The position numbers and the translations under genes were made by a program. Shown here one piece after another: positions 25,190 to 33,073 of a DNA stretch of 64,000 bases. Each line of letters starts with the position of its first letter. Position 1 is the first letter of the stretch. Source of the stretch: Fibrobacter succinogenes (GTDB lineage: Bacteria > Fibrobacterota > Fibrobacteria > Fibrobacterales > Fibrobacteraceae); NCBI RefSeq assembly GCF_902779965.1, contig NZ_CACZDK010000013.1, positions 1-64,000 on the forward strand. Direction: 5' to 3'. The notes under the pieces are model-generated. The model was not told the DNA's origin. It saw only the letters and a list, made by a program, of their open reading frames with translations, and did not search any database.

Positions 25190-26149
25190 TTATTTTGCGA
25201 ACGGTTCCATCACCTGCCAAAGCACGGCCTTGTGTGCATGCAAGCGATTTTCGGCTTCTTCGAAGCTCATGTTCACGTCGAGGTTATCCATCACGGAGTC
25301 CGTGATTTCTTCGCCGCGGTGTGCCGGCAAGCAGTGAGATACCTTGCAGTGTGCAGGAGCGAGTTTCAAGAGTTCGTCGTTGATTTGGAACGGCAAGAAG
25401 TGAGATTGCTTCGTTGCCTTTTCGCCTTCCTGACCCATCGAAACCCAAACGTCGCTATAGAGAATGTCAGCGTCCTTGACGGCATCCTTCGGATCGTTGA
25501 AAACACGGTATTGGCAGCCGTGCTTCTTGAGGCCTTCCTGAGCTTCTTCCACTACCTTGGCGGGCTGTTCAAAGCCCTTCGGGCAAGCGAGCGTGAAGTT
25601 CATGCCGACCTTGGATGCGAGCGCAAGGAAAGAGTTTGCAACGTTGTTGCCGTCACCGATGAAGGCGACAGTCTTCGGTTTGCCATCGGCATTCTTGAAA
25701 CCGCCGAGATTTTCGTTAATCATCTGTGCAAATGCAATGGCTTGGCACGGATGATAATCGTCGGTCAATGCGTTCACGACCGGGATAGAGCCGTATTCAG
25801 CGAGTTCTTCGACGAGCTGCTGCTTGAAGCAGCGCACGACGATGGCGTTCACCCAGCGGCTGAGGCAGCGGGCAACGTCCTTGACGCTTTCACGCTTGCC
25901 AAGCCCGATAGAATCCGGAGAGAGGAGCACGGCGTGGCCGCCGAGCTGGTTCATGCCCACCTGGAAAGTCGTGATAGTTCGCAGAGACGGCTTCTCGAAG
26001 AACATGGCGATGTTCTGGCCGTGAAGACGGTCAGAGACCTTACCAGCGTGAACTTCAGCCTTGAGACGCGAGGCAATCTCGATTGTTTCGAGGACTTTTT
26101 CTTCGCTCCAGTCCATGAGGCGGAGGAAGTGTTTGTTGCGATCTATCAT
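25190..26149 (-). CDS. argF: ornithine carbamoyltransferase
   Basis: 319 aa, normal length. It transfers the carbamoyl group from carbamoyl phosphate to ornithine, giving citrulline in arginine synthesis. Motifs: FEKPSLRTITTF (carbamoyl-phosphate loop), DDYHPCQA, FIGDGNNVANS and HCLPAHRGEEITD with the ornithine-side Cys. The usual S-x-R-T-R loop here reads S-L-R-T-I, losing the second Arg. AAAGGA lies 6 nt before the start. HCLPAHRGEE argues for OTC rather than the N-acetyl- or N-succinyl-ornithine enzymes. A decayed partial copy lies downstream at 25072. Confidence 0.9.
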   Translation of the reverse strand: MIDRNKHFLRLMDWSEEKVLETIEIASRLKAEVHAGKVSDRLHGQNIAMFFEKPSLRTITTFQVGMNQLGGHAVLLSPDSIGLGKRESVKDVARCLSRWVNAIVVRCFKQQLVEELAEYGSIPVVNALTDDYHPCQAIAFAQMINENLGGFKNADGKPKTVAFIGDGNNVANSFLALASKVGMNFTLACPKGFEQPAKVVEEAQEGLKKHGCQYRVFNDPKDAVKDADILYSDVWVSMGQEGEKATKQSHFLPFQINDELLKLAPAHCKVSHCLPAHRGEEITDSVMDNLDVNMSFEEAENRLHAHKAVLWQVMEPFAK

Positions 26150-26318
26150 TTGTTTTCCTTTGGGTGAAACCCATTTACCAATTGATTAAAAAATCATCCG
26201 GTTCTTATTGTTTTCGTGATTTCCGAGCGCTTTTCTAGGCTTTTCAAAATGAAAAACGAAAAAAACGGAGCTTTTACACTCCGTCTTACAGGAAATCACA
26301 AGAAAATGCTAACGGATA

Positions 26319-26414
26319 TTAGCGAAGTTTCTTTTTGTGACGGTCACGACGACGGCGTTTCTTACGCTTGTGAGTCGCAATCTTCCTGCGCTTTCTTTTC
26401 TTTCCGCAAGGCAT
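26319..26414 (-). CDS. 31-aa ribosome-associated protein, AURKAIP1/COX24 domain
   Basis: Very basic peptide MPCGKKRKRRKIATHKRK followed by KRRRRDRHKKKLR and TAA. It matches the short bacterial AURKAIP1/COX24-domain family (DUF1713), whose members are about 30 residues and are thought to be small-subunit ribosomal proteins, like mycobacterial bS22. GGAG lies 7 nt before the ATG on the minus strand. The gene is alone between argF and the repeat block. Confidence 0.85.
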   Translation of the reverse strand: MPCGKKRKRRKIATHKRKKRRRRDRHKKKLR

Positions 26415-26500
26415 ATTGTATCTCCGTTAAAGGTTAAACATAAAAATACGCCACCAAATAGAGAAAAAAAAATCTTGTTTGTCAAGGGGTGGGGGTGAAA

Positions 26501-26727
26501 ATAGACGAAAGACGAGAGACGAAAGAACGCCCGCTTTGCGGGCTATAGACGAAAGAAGTGGTTGGTAAACAGTGGTTAGTAAACAGGAATGTAATAATCA
26601 AGAATACCTAACCACTAATCATTTTTTTCATTCCAAACCACCAACCACTAACCACTGCCTACTGTCTCCTTCCTACTGCCAATCGTCTTTCGTCTATAGG
26701 ACCGAAGGTCCGTTCTTTCGTCTATTC
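26501..26727. repeat. 227-bp mosaic inverted repeat
   Basis: Left half: ATAGACGAAAGA, a GCCCGC/GCGGGC hairpin (26529-26543), TATAGACGAAAGA, then GTGG-TTG-GTAA-ACA heptamers from 26558. Right half mirrors this: CCAC-CAA-CCAC-TAA-CCAC-TGC-CTAC heptamers (from about 26638), TCTTTCGTCTATA, a GGACC/GGTCC hairpin (26699-26711), then TTCTTTCGTCTAT. The last copy supplies the stop codon of dusA (26722-26724, TAG on the minus strand). No gene inside. Confidence 0.8.
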
Positions 26728-27750
26728 CACAACGCATTCCATGGCTTTGCGGATGAGTGCTGCGGCGCCTCCGTAAGCTTGTGCACGCGGGCTTTCGTTG
26801 CTCAGCATGGCGCGGAACTTGCGTGCGCCCGGGAGTCCGGCGAAAAGTCCGTAGAGGTGCTTGACGAGAATCGTCGCTGGGCAGCCTTCGGCGGTCTGCT
26901 TTTCCACGTAGGGGAGGTATGCTTCGAGGAGCGCTTTGCGCGTAGCGGGAATGGCTTTCCCTGCGATGATGTCGGCGGGGTCTTCGCTTGTCGGGCGGAT
27001 GTCATTAAAGATGCGGGCGTCGGCATCGTGCAAGAACCAAGGGTTCTCGTAGGCTTCGCGACCGACCATGACGCCATCGAGGTCCTGGAGTTGTTCTTCG
27101 ATTTGGTCGAGAGTCTTGATGCCGCCGTTGATGCTCAAGTTGAGCTCGGGCATCTCGGCCTTGAGGCGGTGGACGAACTCGTAATGGAGTGGCGGTACTT
27201 CGCGATTCTCTTTAGGCGAGAGTCCTTTGAGCCAAGCTTTACGCGCGTGCACGATAAAAATTTTGCAACCGGCATCCTTGATGGTCTGGATGAAGTCTGT
27301 GAAAAATTCCCAGCTGTCCAAATCGTCAACGCCGATGCGGCATTTGATCGAAACAGGAATCGAGACGGCGTCTTGCATGGCCTTAAAGCAATCGGCGACA
27401 ACTTGCTTTTCTTTCATGAGGCATGCGCCAAAATTTCCGTTCTGCACACGGTCCGATGGGCAACCGCAATTCAAGTTGACTTCGCTAAAGCCAGCGGCTT
27501 CGACGAGCTTTGATGCGGCGGCAAGGTCAGACGGGTTGCTACCGCCGAGTTGCAATACGGCGGGGTGTTCGAACGGTTCATGCCCGAGGAACAAGTCCTT
27601 GTTTTCGCAGTGTAAAAGCCCCGTAGACACGACCATTTCGCTGTAGAGCAAAATGTGCTTGGATAGCAAACGCAAAAAATAACGTTCGTGGCGGTCCGTG
27701 CAATCGAGCATCGGAGCGATGGAAAGTCTACGATTAAAGTCGATGTTCAT
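26722..27750 (-). CDS. dusA: tRNA-dihydrouridine synthase A
   Basis: 342 aa. Opens RRLSIAPMLDCTDRHERYF, the characteristic DusA N-terminus. NLNCGCPSDRVQNG holds the catalytic Cys; SIKCRIGVDD, FIVHARKAWLKGLSPKENR and NLSINGGI follow. It reduces uridines 20/20a in tRNA D-loops using FMN. The second Dus in the window, of a different subgroup from the one at 9229. The stop codon lies in the repeat block downstream. The next gene upstream ends 18 nt away. Confidence 0.92.
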   Translation of the reverse strand: MNIDFNRRLSIAPMLDCTDRHERYFLRLLSKHILLYSEMVVSTGLLHCENKDLFLGHEPFEHPAVLQLGGSNPSDLAAASKLVEAAGFSEVNLNCGCPSDRVQNGNFGACLMKEKQVVADCFKAMQDAVSIPVSIKCRIGVDDLDSWEFFTDFIQTIKDAGCKIFIVHARKAWLKGLSPKENREVPPLHYEFVHRLKAEMPELNLSINGGIKTLDQIEEQLQDLDGVMVGREAYENPWFLHDADARIFNDIRPTSEDPADIIAGKAIPATRKALLEAYLPYVEKQTAEGCPATILVKHLYGLFAGLPGARKFRAMLSNESPRAQAYGGAAALIRKAMECVVE

Positions 27751-27768
27751 GCATGTAAAAATAGAATT

Positions 27769-29472
27769 TTACAACTGCATTTTGTCGGTACTTTCTATAG
27801 CGTGGTCTTCGTTCCAAAGAATGACCTTGTTGCGGCCATGTTCCTTACCTTCGTAAAGAGCCTTGTCGGCAAGCTGGATGCACTTTTCGGCCCCTTGACC
27901 GCTATCGAATTGAGCAACACCCAATGTAATCGTAACCTTGATTTCTTTGCCGCCAAAGAAGATTGTCTGGTTTTCAATCTGCTTGCGGAATCGCTCGGCA
28001 ACGTGGGCGGCGTCGTTCATTTCTGTTTCGGGCAAAAGCGTCAAGAATTCTTCGCCACCGTAACGGGCGAGAACGTCGTATTTGCGGAGTAACCCGCGGA
28101 TTGTGCTTGCTACGGACTTGAGCACGGCATCGCCTGCGGCATGCCCGTAGGTGTCGTTCACGTTCTTGAAATGGTCGATATCCAAGAAGATGATGCTGAA
28201 CGGTTTTTTGAATCGCTTTGCTCGGTCCACTTCTTTTTCGATGGTCCTGTGCATATCGCGGCGGTTCGGAAGTTGCGTGAGTTCATCGGTTCTAGAAATG
28301 ATGTCGAGTTTCTTGTTAGCTTGTTCTAGTTCGTACGTGCGTTCCTTGACTTCTTTTTCAAGCAATTCCCTGTGTGCGTTCAGCTCTTGGATCTGTCGTT
28401 TGATGGTCGCGTGCATTTGGTTAAAGACTTTTGCGAGTCGGCCGATTTCGTCCTGACTGTTTTTGGTCTTGAATTCTTCGATGTTAAGGTTTCCTTCGGT
28501 GATTTGCGAAATGTGGTCGATCAAGCTGTTGAGCGGTTTACACACAATCAAAATTTGCCAAAGAGAAACGAGCAAAATGGCGATGATGGAACTGTACAGA
28601 ATAATTCGGCTCACGTGTTTGACTGATGAAACGTGTGCGTCAATTTCGGTTTTGGGTTGGAGCGCGATAAGACCGAGATCGTAAGTCGGGTTGAATGTTT
28701 TGTTAATCAGGTAAGTCGATCCGTTTTCGAGCGTGAGGAAGCGGATGTTGTTGCCGTCTTCTTGCTTGATGTTCATGCCCGCAAGTCCGAGTTCCGAAAT
28801 TTTATGAACTCCGTCGAGCCACGTCCTCATGTTGGGGTGGTAGAGAATTTCGCCTTGGCCATTGCATGCGATGAGGATTCCGTTTTGCCCCACCTTGTAT
28901 TCCGAAAAATATTTCCAGAGGCGTCGGATCGAAAAACTCGAAATCAGTCGACCATCACCGATAGCACGGTCCGAAACGACAACGCCAAAGGCGCGCTTCG
29001 GTGTGCCGTCGGCATCGCGGTACCACGGTGAAATTGTGGGCCTGTGTGGCGAAATCCTGTTGAATTCGATGGGGTAGCTGATTTTTGCAGTCCCCATCAT
29101 GGAATTGTTGCAGATCAGGTTATAACTTCTGTCGAATAGCGAAATCGATTCGCCCGAAATAAAGAGCGAAGAAATGTTGTAACTCTTGAGGTAACCTGCT
29201 GCCGTGAGCTTGTCCATGCTCTGGATTTCGGATGTCTTTGCCAAAAGTGTGAGTCGGCTTGCGAACTGCTCCATTTCGTTGTTGGCTGTATTTGCAAGCT
29301 GTTGAAGCTGAGTCTCGTTCGTGTCGTAACTCAACTTCAATGTGGTTTTCATCTGCTTTTGCGTAAAGAAGTATGTCCCGATTGTCACGATAAGAAGCAT
29401 CGAGATAATCAACAGCAAAAGGCTCTTGATGATAATACTGTTTGTGATGCTTGATATTTTTGATGTTCTCAT
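27769..29472 (-). CDS. Cache-HAMP-GGDEF diguanylate cyclase
   Basis: 567 aa. A membrane helix (about 13-33), a periplasmic double-Cache-like sensor (about 35-285), a second helix (about 288-310), a HAMP domain, a short coiled coil, then a GGDEF domain with active-site YGGEEF and an RKYD inhibitory site five residues before it. It should make c-di-GMP from two GTP with product inhibition, controlled by a periplasmic signal. The gene upstream (29503) encodes a membrane-tethered solute-binding protein 30 nt away, a likely partner in sensing. Confidence 0.9.
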   Translation of the reverse strand: MRTSKISSITNSIIIKSLLLLIISMLLIVTIGTYFFTQKQMKTTLKLSYDTNETQLQQLANTANNEMEQFASRLTLLAKTSEIQSMDKLTAAGYLKSYNISSLFISGESISLFDRSYNLICNNSMMGTAKISYPIEFNRISPHRPTISPWYRDADGTPKRAFGVVVSDRAIGDGRLISSFSIRRLWKYFSEYKVGQNGILIACNGQGEILYHPNMRTWLDGVHKISELGLAGMNIKQEDGNNIRFLTLENGSTYLINKTFNPTYDLGLIALQPKTEIDAHVSSVKHVSRIILYSSIIAILLVSLWQILIVCKPLNSLIDHISQITEGNLNIEEFKTKNSQDEIGRLAKVFNQMHATIKRQIQELNAHRELLEKEVKERTYELEQANKKLDIISRTDELTQLPNRRDMHRTIEKEVDRAKRFKKPFSIIFLDIDHFKNVNDTYGHAAGDAVLKSVASTIRGLLRKYDVLARYGGEEFLTLLPETEMNDAAHVAERFRKQIENQTIFFGGKEIKVTITLGVAQFDSGQGAEKCIQLADKALYEGKEHGRNKVILWNEDHAIESTDKMQL

Positions 29473-29502
29473 GGAATTTTCTTATTTGGGTTTGATGTCG
29501 GT

Positions 29503-31053
29503 TTATTGCTTCTTTTTGCGGTTGAATGCGAAGATGAATCCAACAAGTACAGCGATGGCAAAAATCCAGGGTGTACTGCTGAATCCGGAGTCCACTTCTG
29601 CAACGGGCTTGGGCTGCTCGATGATATGGCGGTTTTCGCGATTGTCCTTGATGCCTAGAGCCTTGTGCCATGTGGTGCGGAACTCGGCAAAAGTCAAGTT
29701 GCTTGCGTTCTTGTAGTTCAAGCGTCTGTTGATTTCTTTAGAGTAGTTGTTGAGGATTTCGTAAATTTTTTCCTCGGAGTAGAGTGCCGGAATTTCAAGA
29801 TGGTCCCAAATGGCGCTGAACATCAAGATGAGATTCTGCTCGATGTCGCCCCATTCGGGAATGTTGGTGTATGCTCGTCCTGATTCGAGCATCTTGACGA
29901 GTGTCTTGTAGTCGGGGTCTTTGGACCAGCTCTTGAGCACTCTTTTGGAGGTGGGGAGCATGCCGATTTGCTTGGTGTAAGAGTTCAAGTTTTCGTCGTT
30001 CGTGAGGAACAGCAGAAGGTCTATGGCTTCGGGTCTGGTGTTGCTTACCGGAATAGCGAGGTTACTACCACCGATAAAGCTGATTGAACCTTCGGTCCCT
30101 GTCGGGATGGGCAGAGCAATCACGCTATCCTTGCCGATCCTTGTGTTGTTGAGTCCGCCCTTGGCGCCGTCAAATCGGGTTTGCATAATCACTTCGGAAG
30201 TGTTTACGATAAAGGCTAGTTCACCGGCGTTGAAGTGCTGCACAATCTGTGCGGTGTTCATTTGTAAGGCATCAGTGCTAACAAGTGTGTCGAGCACAAA
30301 ACTCAAGTACTTGGCGATCCCGTAAATGGTTTTGGGAGATAGAATCCCCGCTCTCCATTTGCCGTAATTGTCTTTTTCTATAAAGTTGCCGCCGTTGCTC
30401 CAAATCCACGGAGCGAAGTTGTGCGGAATGTTCCAGTCGCTTTTTCCCGGAAATGCGAATGCACTGACCTTCGTTCCATCGTCAAGTGTTTCGCGGCTGT
30501 TCTTTACTTTACGGATCGCATTCACGAAGCCATCGAATGTAGCAACATCTTCGGGCTGTATGTTGTTCTTCTTGAGAATGCGCTTGTTCGCAAGAACCGG
30601 ACGAATGTCGATAAACCATGGAATAGAGTAAATAGCTGTATCGGAATCAATGTGAGTCGTGTTCCAGCTGACCGGAACGAATCTTGACGAGTCGATGGAA
30701 GCTAGCCAGGGATTCAAGGCCTTGATTTCGCCGCGCGAGGCGAAGTACGGAATCCAGGTGGTTCCGAGCTGGAGAACGTCTGGGGCGTCTTTTCCAGAAG
30801 AGAGGGTAGTTGAAATACGGTTCCAGGCTTCACCCCAGTCCAAAACGACAACTTTGGTCTTGATTCCAGTTCGCTTTGTAAAAAGATTGAGCCTTTGTTC
30901 CAGTTTTTCCTGCGGAGATGCGCCGTTTGGCATAACCCAGACGGTTAAAGGATCTTGTTTGGGGTTGTGCTTTGCTACAGGTGCCTTTGCGGCAAAAAGA
31001 GATGAAACGGCTACTGCTGTGACGATGCTCACAATTTTTGCGATTGTATTCAT
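29503..31053 (-). CDS. extracellular solute-binding protein with C-terminal membrane anchor
   Basis: 516 aa from ATG 31053, with GGAGG 7 nt upstream and a clean signal peptide (MNTIAKIVSIVTAVAVSSLFA). A longer open frame to 31305 is rejected. The main part is a type-1 (sugar ABC transporter) solute-binding fold: LTVWVMPNG, APDVLQLGTTWIPYFA, SFIGGSNLAIP, RPEAIDLLLFL. Instead of a lipobox it ends with a membrane helix (WIFAIAVLVGFIFAF) and basic tail. No permease or ATPase gene is adjacent; the following gene is a Cache-GGDEF cyclase. I infer a tethered ligand receptor rather than a transporter component. Confidence 0.82.
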   Translation of the reverse strand: MNTIAKIVSIVTAVAVSSLFAAKAPVAKHNPKQDPLTVWVMPNGASPQEKLEQRLNLFTKRTGIKTKVVVLDWGEAWNRISTTLSSGKDAPDVLQLGTTWIPYFASRGEIKALNPWLASIDSSRFVPVSWNTTHIDSDTAIYSIPWFIDIRPVLANKRILKKNNIQPEDVATFDGFVNAIRKVKNSRETLDDGTKVSAFAFPGKSDWNIPHNFAPWIWSNGGNFIEKDNYGKWRAGILSPKTIYGIAKYLSFVLDTLVSTDALQMNTAQIVQHFNAGELAFIVNTSEVIMQTRFDGAKGGLNNTRIGKDSVIALPIPTGTEGSISFIGGSNLAIPVSNTRPEAIDLLLFLTNDENLNSYTKQIGMLPTSKRVLKSWSKDPDYKTLVKMLESGRAYTNIPEWGDIEQNLILMFSAIWDHLEIPALYSEEKIYEILNNYSKEINRRLNYKNASNLTFAEFRTTWHKALGIKDNRENRHIIEQPKPVAEVDSGFSSTPWIFAIAVLVGFIFAFNRKKKQ

Positions 31054-31180
31054 TGTACACCTCCTGATTCCAAAACGCTCAATGTATCGACAATTTATGT
31101 GTATTATATTTGTAGATTTATTAAAAAAATAACAGAAATGCAAGCGAAAAGTTTTCTTTAATAGTCCATGGAGGGGCAAA

Positions 31181-31555
31181 ATGTTGGCTGTTTGCGGTAT
31201 TGTAAGGCAAAATGGGCGTGTTTTGGTGTGTAAAAGGGCTTCTGGAATGCAATTTTCTGGTTTTTGGGAGTTGCCTACTGAAGGTTTGGAGGGCGATGAT
31301 TGCACCGAAGACGCCTTGGAAAGGGGCTTTTTTGAGCGGTTAACGGCAAAAATGCGTGCTTTGCGACCCGTCGGAGCGATTGATTTTACGTGTGGCGAGG
31401 GGTATCGGCTTTTGGCGTATGATGTTGAGCTGGAGAAAAATTTCTTTCATATATATGGATACAACGATTTCCGGTGGGTAAAACCATGCCATTTACGGCG
31501 ACTTCGGGTGCTTGAGCCACATCGAGTAATACTCAAGGGACTTGAATTTTTTTAG
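31181..31555 (+). CDS. Nudix-fold protein with degenerate Nudix box
   Basis: 124 aa. MutT-like start (LAVCGIVRQNGRVLVCKRASGMQFSGFWELP). The Nudix box region reads GLEGDDCTEDALERGFFERL, lacking the R-E-x-x-E-E core needed to bind Mg. The tail W-V-K-P resembles the adenine-glycosylase-linked Nudix group. It may bind rather than hydrolyse nucleotides. GGAGG precedes the ATG. Divergent from the solute-binding protein gene. Confidence 0.65.
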   Translation: MLAVCGIVRQNGRVLVCKRASGMQFSGFWELPTEGLEGDDCTEDALERGFFERLTAKMRALRPVGAIDFTCGEGYRLLAYDVELEKNFFHIYGYNDFRWVKPCHLRRLRVLEPHRVILKGLEFF

Positions 31556-31655
31556 TAAATTTTTGACACACCCAAAACCTACCTCTAGCAAATTTGAAAG
31601 TTCTTTCTTATATTTCTACAAAACTAAAACACTTAAATATAAGGAGTTTGTAATT

Positions 31656-32087
31656 ATGAAAAAAGCAATTCTCGCCCTCGTTTGCGCTGGTATGATCGTT
31701 CTTTCTGGCTGCTATGGTAGCTATGGTTCGACTAAGTGGCTTCATGGGGCCATTGGTTCCATTGGCAACAAGTGGGCGAAATCTCTGGTTCACTTCTTGG
31801 CTACTCCGATTTACGCAGTCACCTTCCTCTTTGTGGACTTCCTTTTCATCAACACTATCGAATTCTGGACGGGCTCCAATCCGTTTGCTGCCGGCGATTC
31901 CTACTATGAAAAGGACGCTCAGGGCAACTCCGTTGCTGCTGTGAAGAACGAAGACGGCTCCCTCTCTGTACAGTTCACCTCTGCTAAGGGCGAAGTCTCC
32001 AACCTCACTCTCCAGCGCGATGAAAATGTCGTTCGTGCCCTTGATGCCGAAGGCAACCTCGTTGCCCAGTACGAAATCGAAAAGTAA
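31656..32087 (+). CDS. DUF3332-like lipoprotein
   Basis: 143 aa. ATG 31656 is chosen for AAGGAG 9 nt upstream and a signal peptide with lipobox VLSGC; a frame open from 31542 is rejected. Mature start CYGSYGSTKWLHG, a hydrophobic segment (LVHFLATPIYAVTFLFVDFLF), then a beta-rich tail. It resembles DUF3332 proteins of unknown function. Strongly biased codons suggest high expression; it has its own terminator. Confidence 0.75.
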   Translation: MKKAILALVCAGMIVLSGCYGSYGSTKWLHGAIGSIGNKWAKSLVHFLATPIYAVTFLFVDFLFINTIEFWTGSNPFAAGDSYYEKDAQGNSVAAVKNEDGSLSVQFTSAKGEVSNLTLQRDENVVRALDAEGNLVAQYEIEK

Positions 32088-32111
32088 TCGACAAACAAAT
32101 TTCGTCATTAG

Positions 32112-32144
32112 AACACTCTCTGGATATCCGGAGAGTGTTTTTTT
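32112..32144 (+). terminator. intrinsic terminator
   Basis: AACACTCTC (32112-32120) pairs with GAGAGTGTT (32131-32139), with seven T in all. Ends the DUF3332-like gene. Confidence 0.85.
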
Positions 32145-32184
32145 AATTCGGAATTAGAGCGAAGCGAAAGTACAATTGGTTCAA

Positions 32185-32325
32185 GTCATCCTCCGTTAGG
32201 AGGAACCATACGTTGTCGCAAGAAACAGGCGCTCTGCGCCGACCTCATACCTCGTACCCTAACCACCAACCACTAATCACTTCCTACTTATAATTAATAA
32301 CTATTAACAAATAACTATTAACCAC
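32185..32325. repeat. palindromic repeat plus heptamer array
   Basis: GTCATCCTCC-GTTA-GGAGGAACCATACG (32185-32212) is a dispersed palindrome. From 32263 nine 7-nt units follow in register: CCAC-CAA, CCAC-TAA, TCAC-TTC, CTAC-TTA, TAAT-TAA, TAAC-TAT, TAAC-AAA, TAAC-TAT, TAAC-CAC. The array runs up to the -10 of the next gene. Confidence 0.75.
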
Positions 32326-32334
32326 TTTTTTATA

Positions 32335-32347
32335 TATAATTACAGAC
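32335..32347 (+). promoter_or_regulatory. -10 box of a probable leaderless promoter
   Basis: TATAAT (32335-32340) ends 7 nt before the ATG at 32348, with no Shine-Dalgarno in between. No good -35 is seen; TAACTA at the right distance lies in the heptamer array. Confidence 0.5.
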
Positions 32348-33073
32348 ATGCAATTGATTTGGGTTGTTCGTTACCGTATTGCTTTTGCTATGAAACTTGC
32401 GTTCGTGATGGTCTTCGCGGCATTTCTTTGCGCATGCAACGGTAACGATATGAACCGTGGTGACGAAGCGCTCCGCATTGGTGATTACAAACGAGCTGCG
32501 AAGAATTTCTCGAAGGTCTTGGACAAAGATCCGGCGAACAGGGACGCCCGCTACGGGCTTGCGATTGCTTATTATGCCATTGCCGAAGATAAGGAGCGTT
32601 TAAGGGTAAGTACTCTTGCTTTTTGGGAACGCACGGTTCGCGAATTTAAGATTTTGTCTGTAGTCGATACGAGCGAAAAGTCAAAACCCATGTATTCGAC
32701 TTCGTTGTTTTATTTAGCGCGGGCGATGCTTGCCGAAAATGCGCAGGCCAAGGTGCTACCGCTTTTGGACCAGTCTATAAAACTTGATCCGGAAAATTAC
32801 TTTAGTTATAATCTGAAAGCGTTGATTTTGGCGGGTCAAGGCAATACCGAAGAAGCAAAGAAAATCTATGCGTACATTGTGACGCGGGAACCGAAATTTG
32901 CATCGGCTTACGTGAACCTCGGAAACCTTTACTGGAATGCGCACGACTACGAATCGGCATGGGATATCTGGTCGATGGGGCATGAGGCATTGCCGCAAGA
33001 TGTTGTGCTTGCGAAGTGGACGCGTATCGCAGAAGACTCACTCAAGGCGATGGTTTATTCGGGTAAACTGTGA
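32348..33073 (+). CDS. TPR-repeat lipoprotein
   Basis: 241 aa. Signal peptide with lipobox FLCAC (around residue 30), so lipid-anchored. Tetratricopeptide repeats follow: NRGDEALRIGDYKRAAKNFSKVLDKDPANRDARYGLA, then units around 115-210 (AKVLPLLDQSIKLDPENYFSYN, AYVNLGNLYWNAHDYESAW). A scaffold for protein contacts at the envelope. First gene of a three-gene run with a kinase and an AAA+ regulator; its stop overlaps the kinase start (GTGA). Confidence 0.82.
   Translation: MQLIWVVRYRIAFAMKLAFVMVFAAFLCACNGNDMNRGDEALRIGDYKRAAKNFSKVLDKDPANRDARYGLAIAYYAIAEDKERLRVSTLAFWERTVREFKILSVVDTSEKSKPMYSTSLFYLARAMLAENAQAKVLPLLDQSIKLDPENYFSYNLKALILAGQGNTEEAKKIYAYIVTREPKFASAYVNLGNLYWNAHDYESAWDIWSMGHEALPQDVVLAKWTRIAEDSLKAMVYSGKL

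Noticed and set aside
26572-27513. 313-codon plus-strand open frame over dusA and the repeat block
   Set aside because: The first part is repeat sequence and the rest is antisense to dusA.
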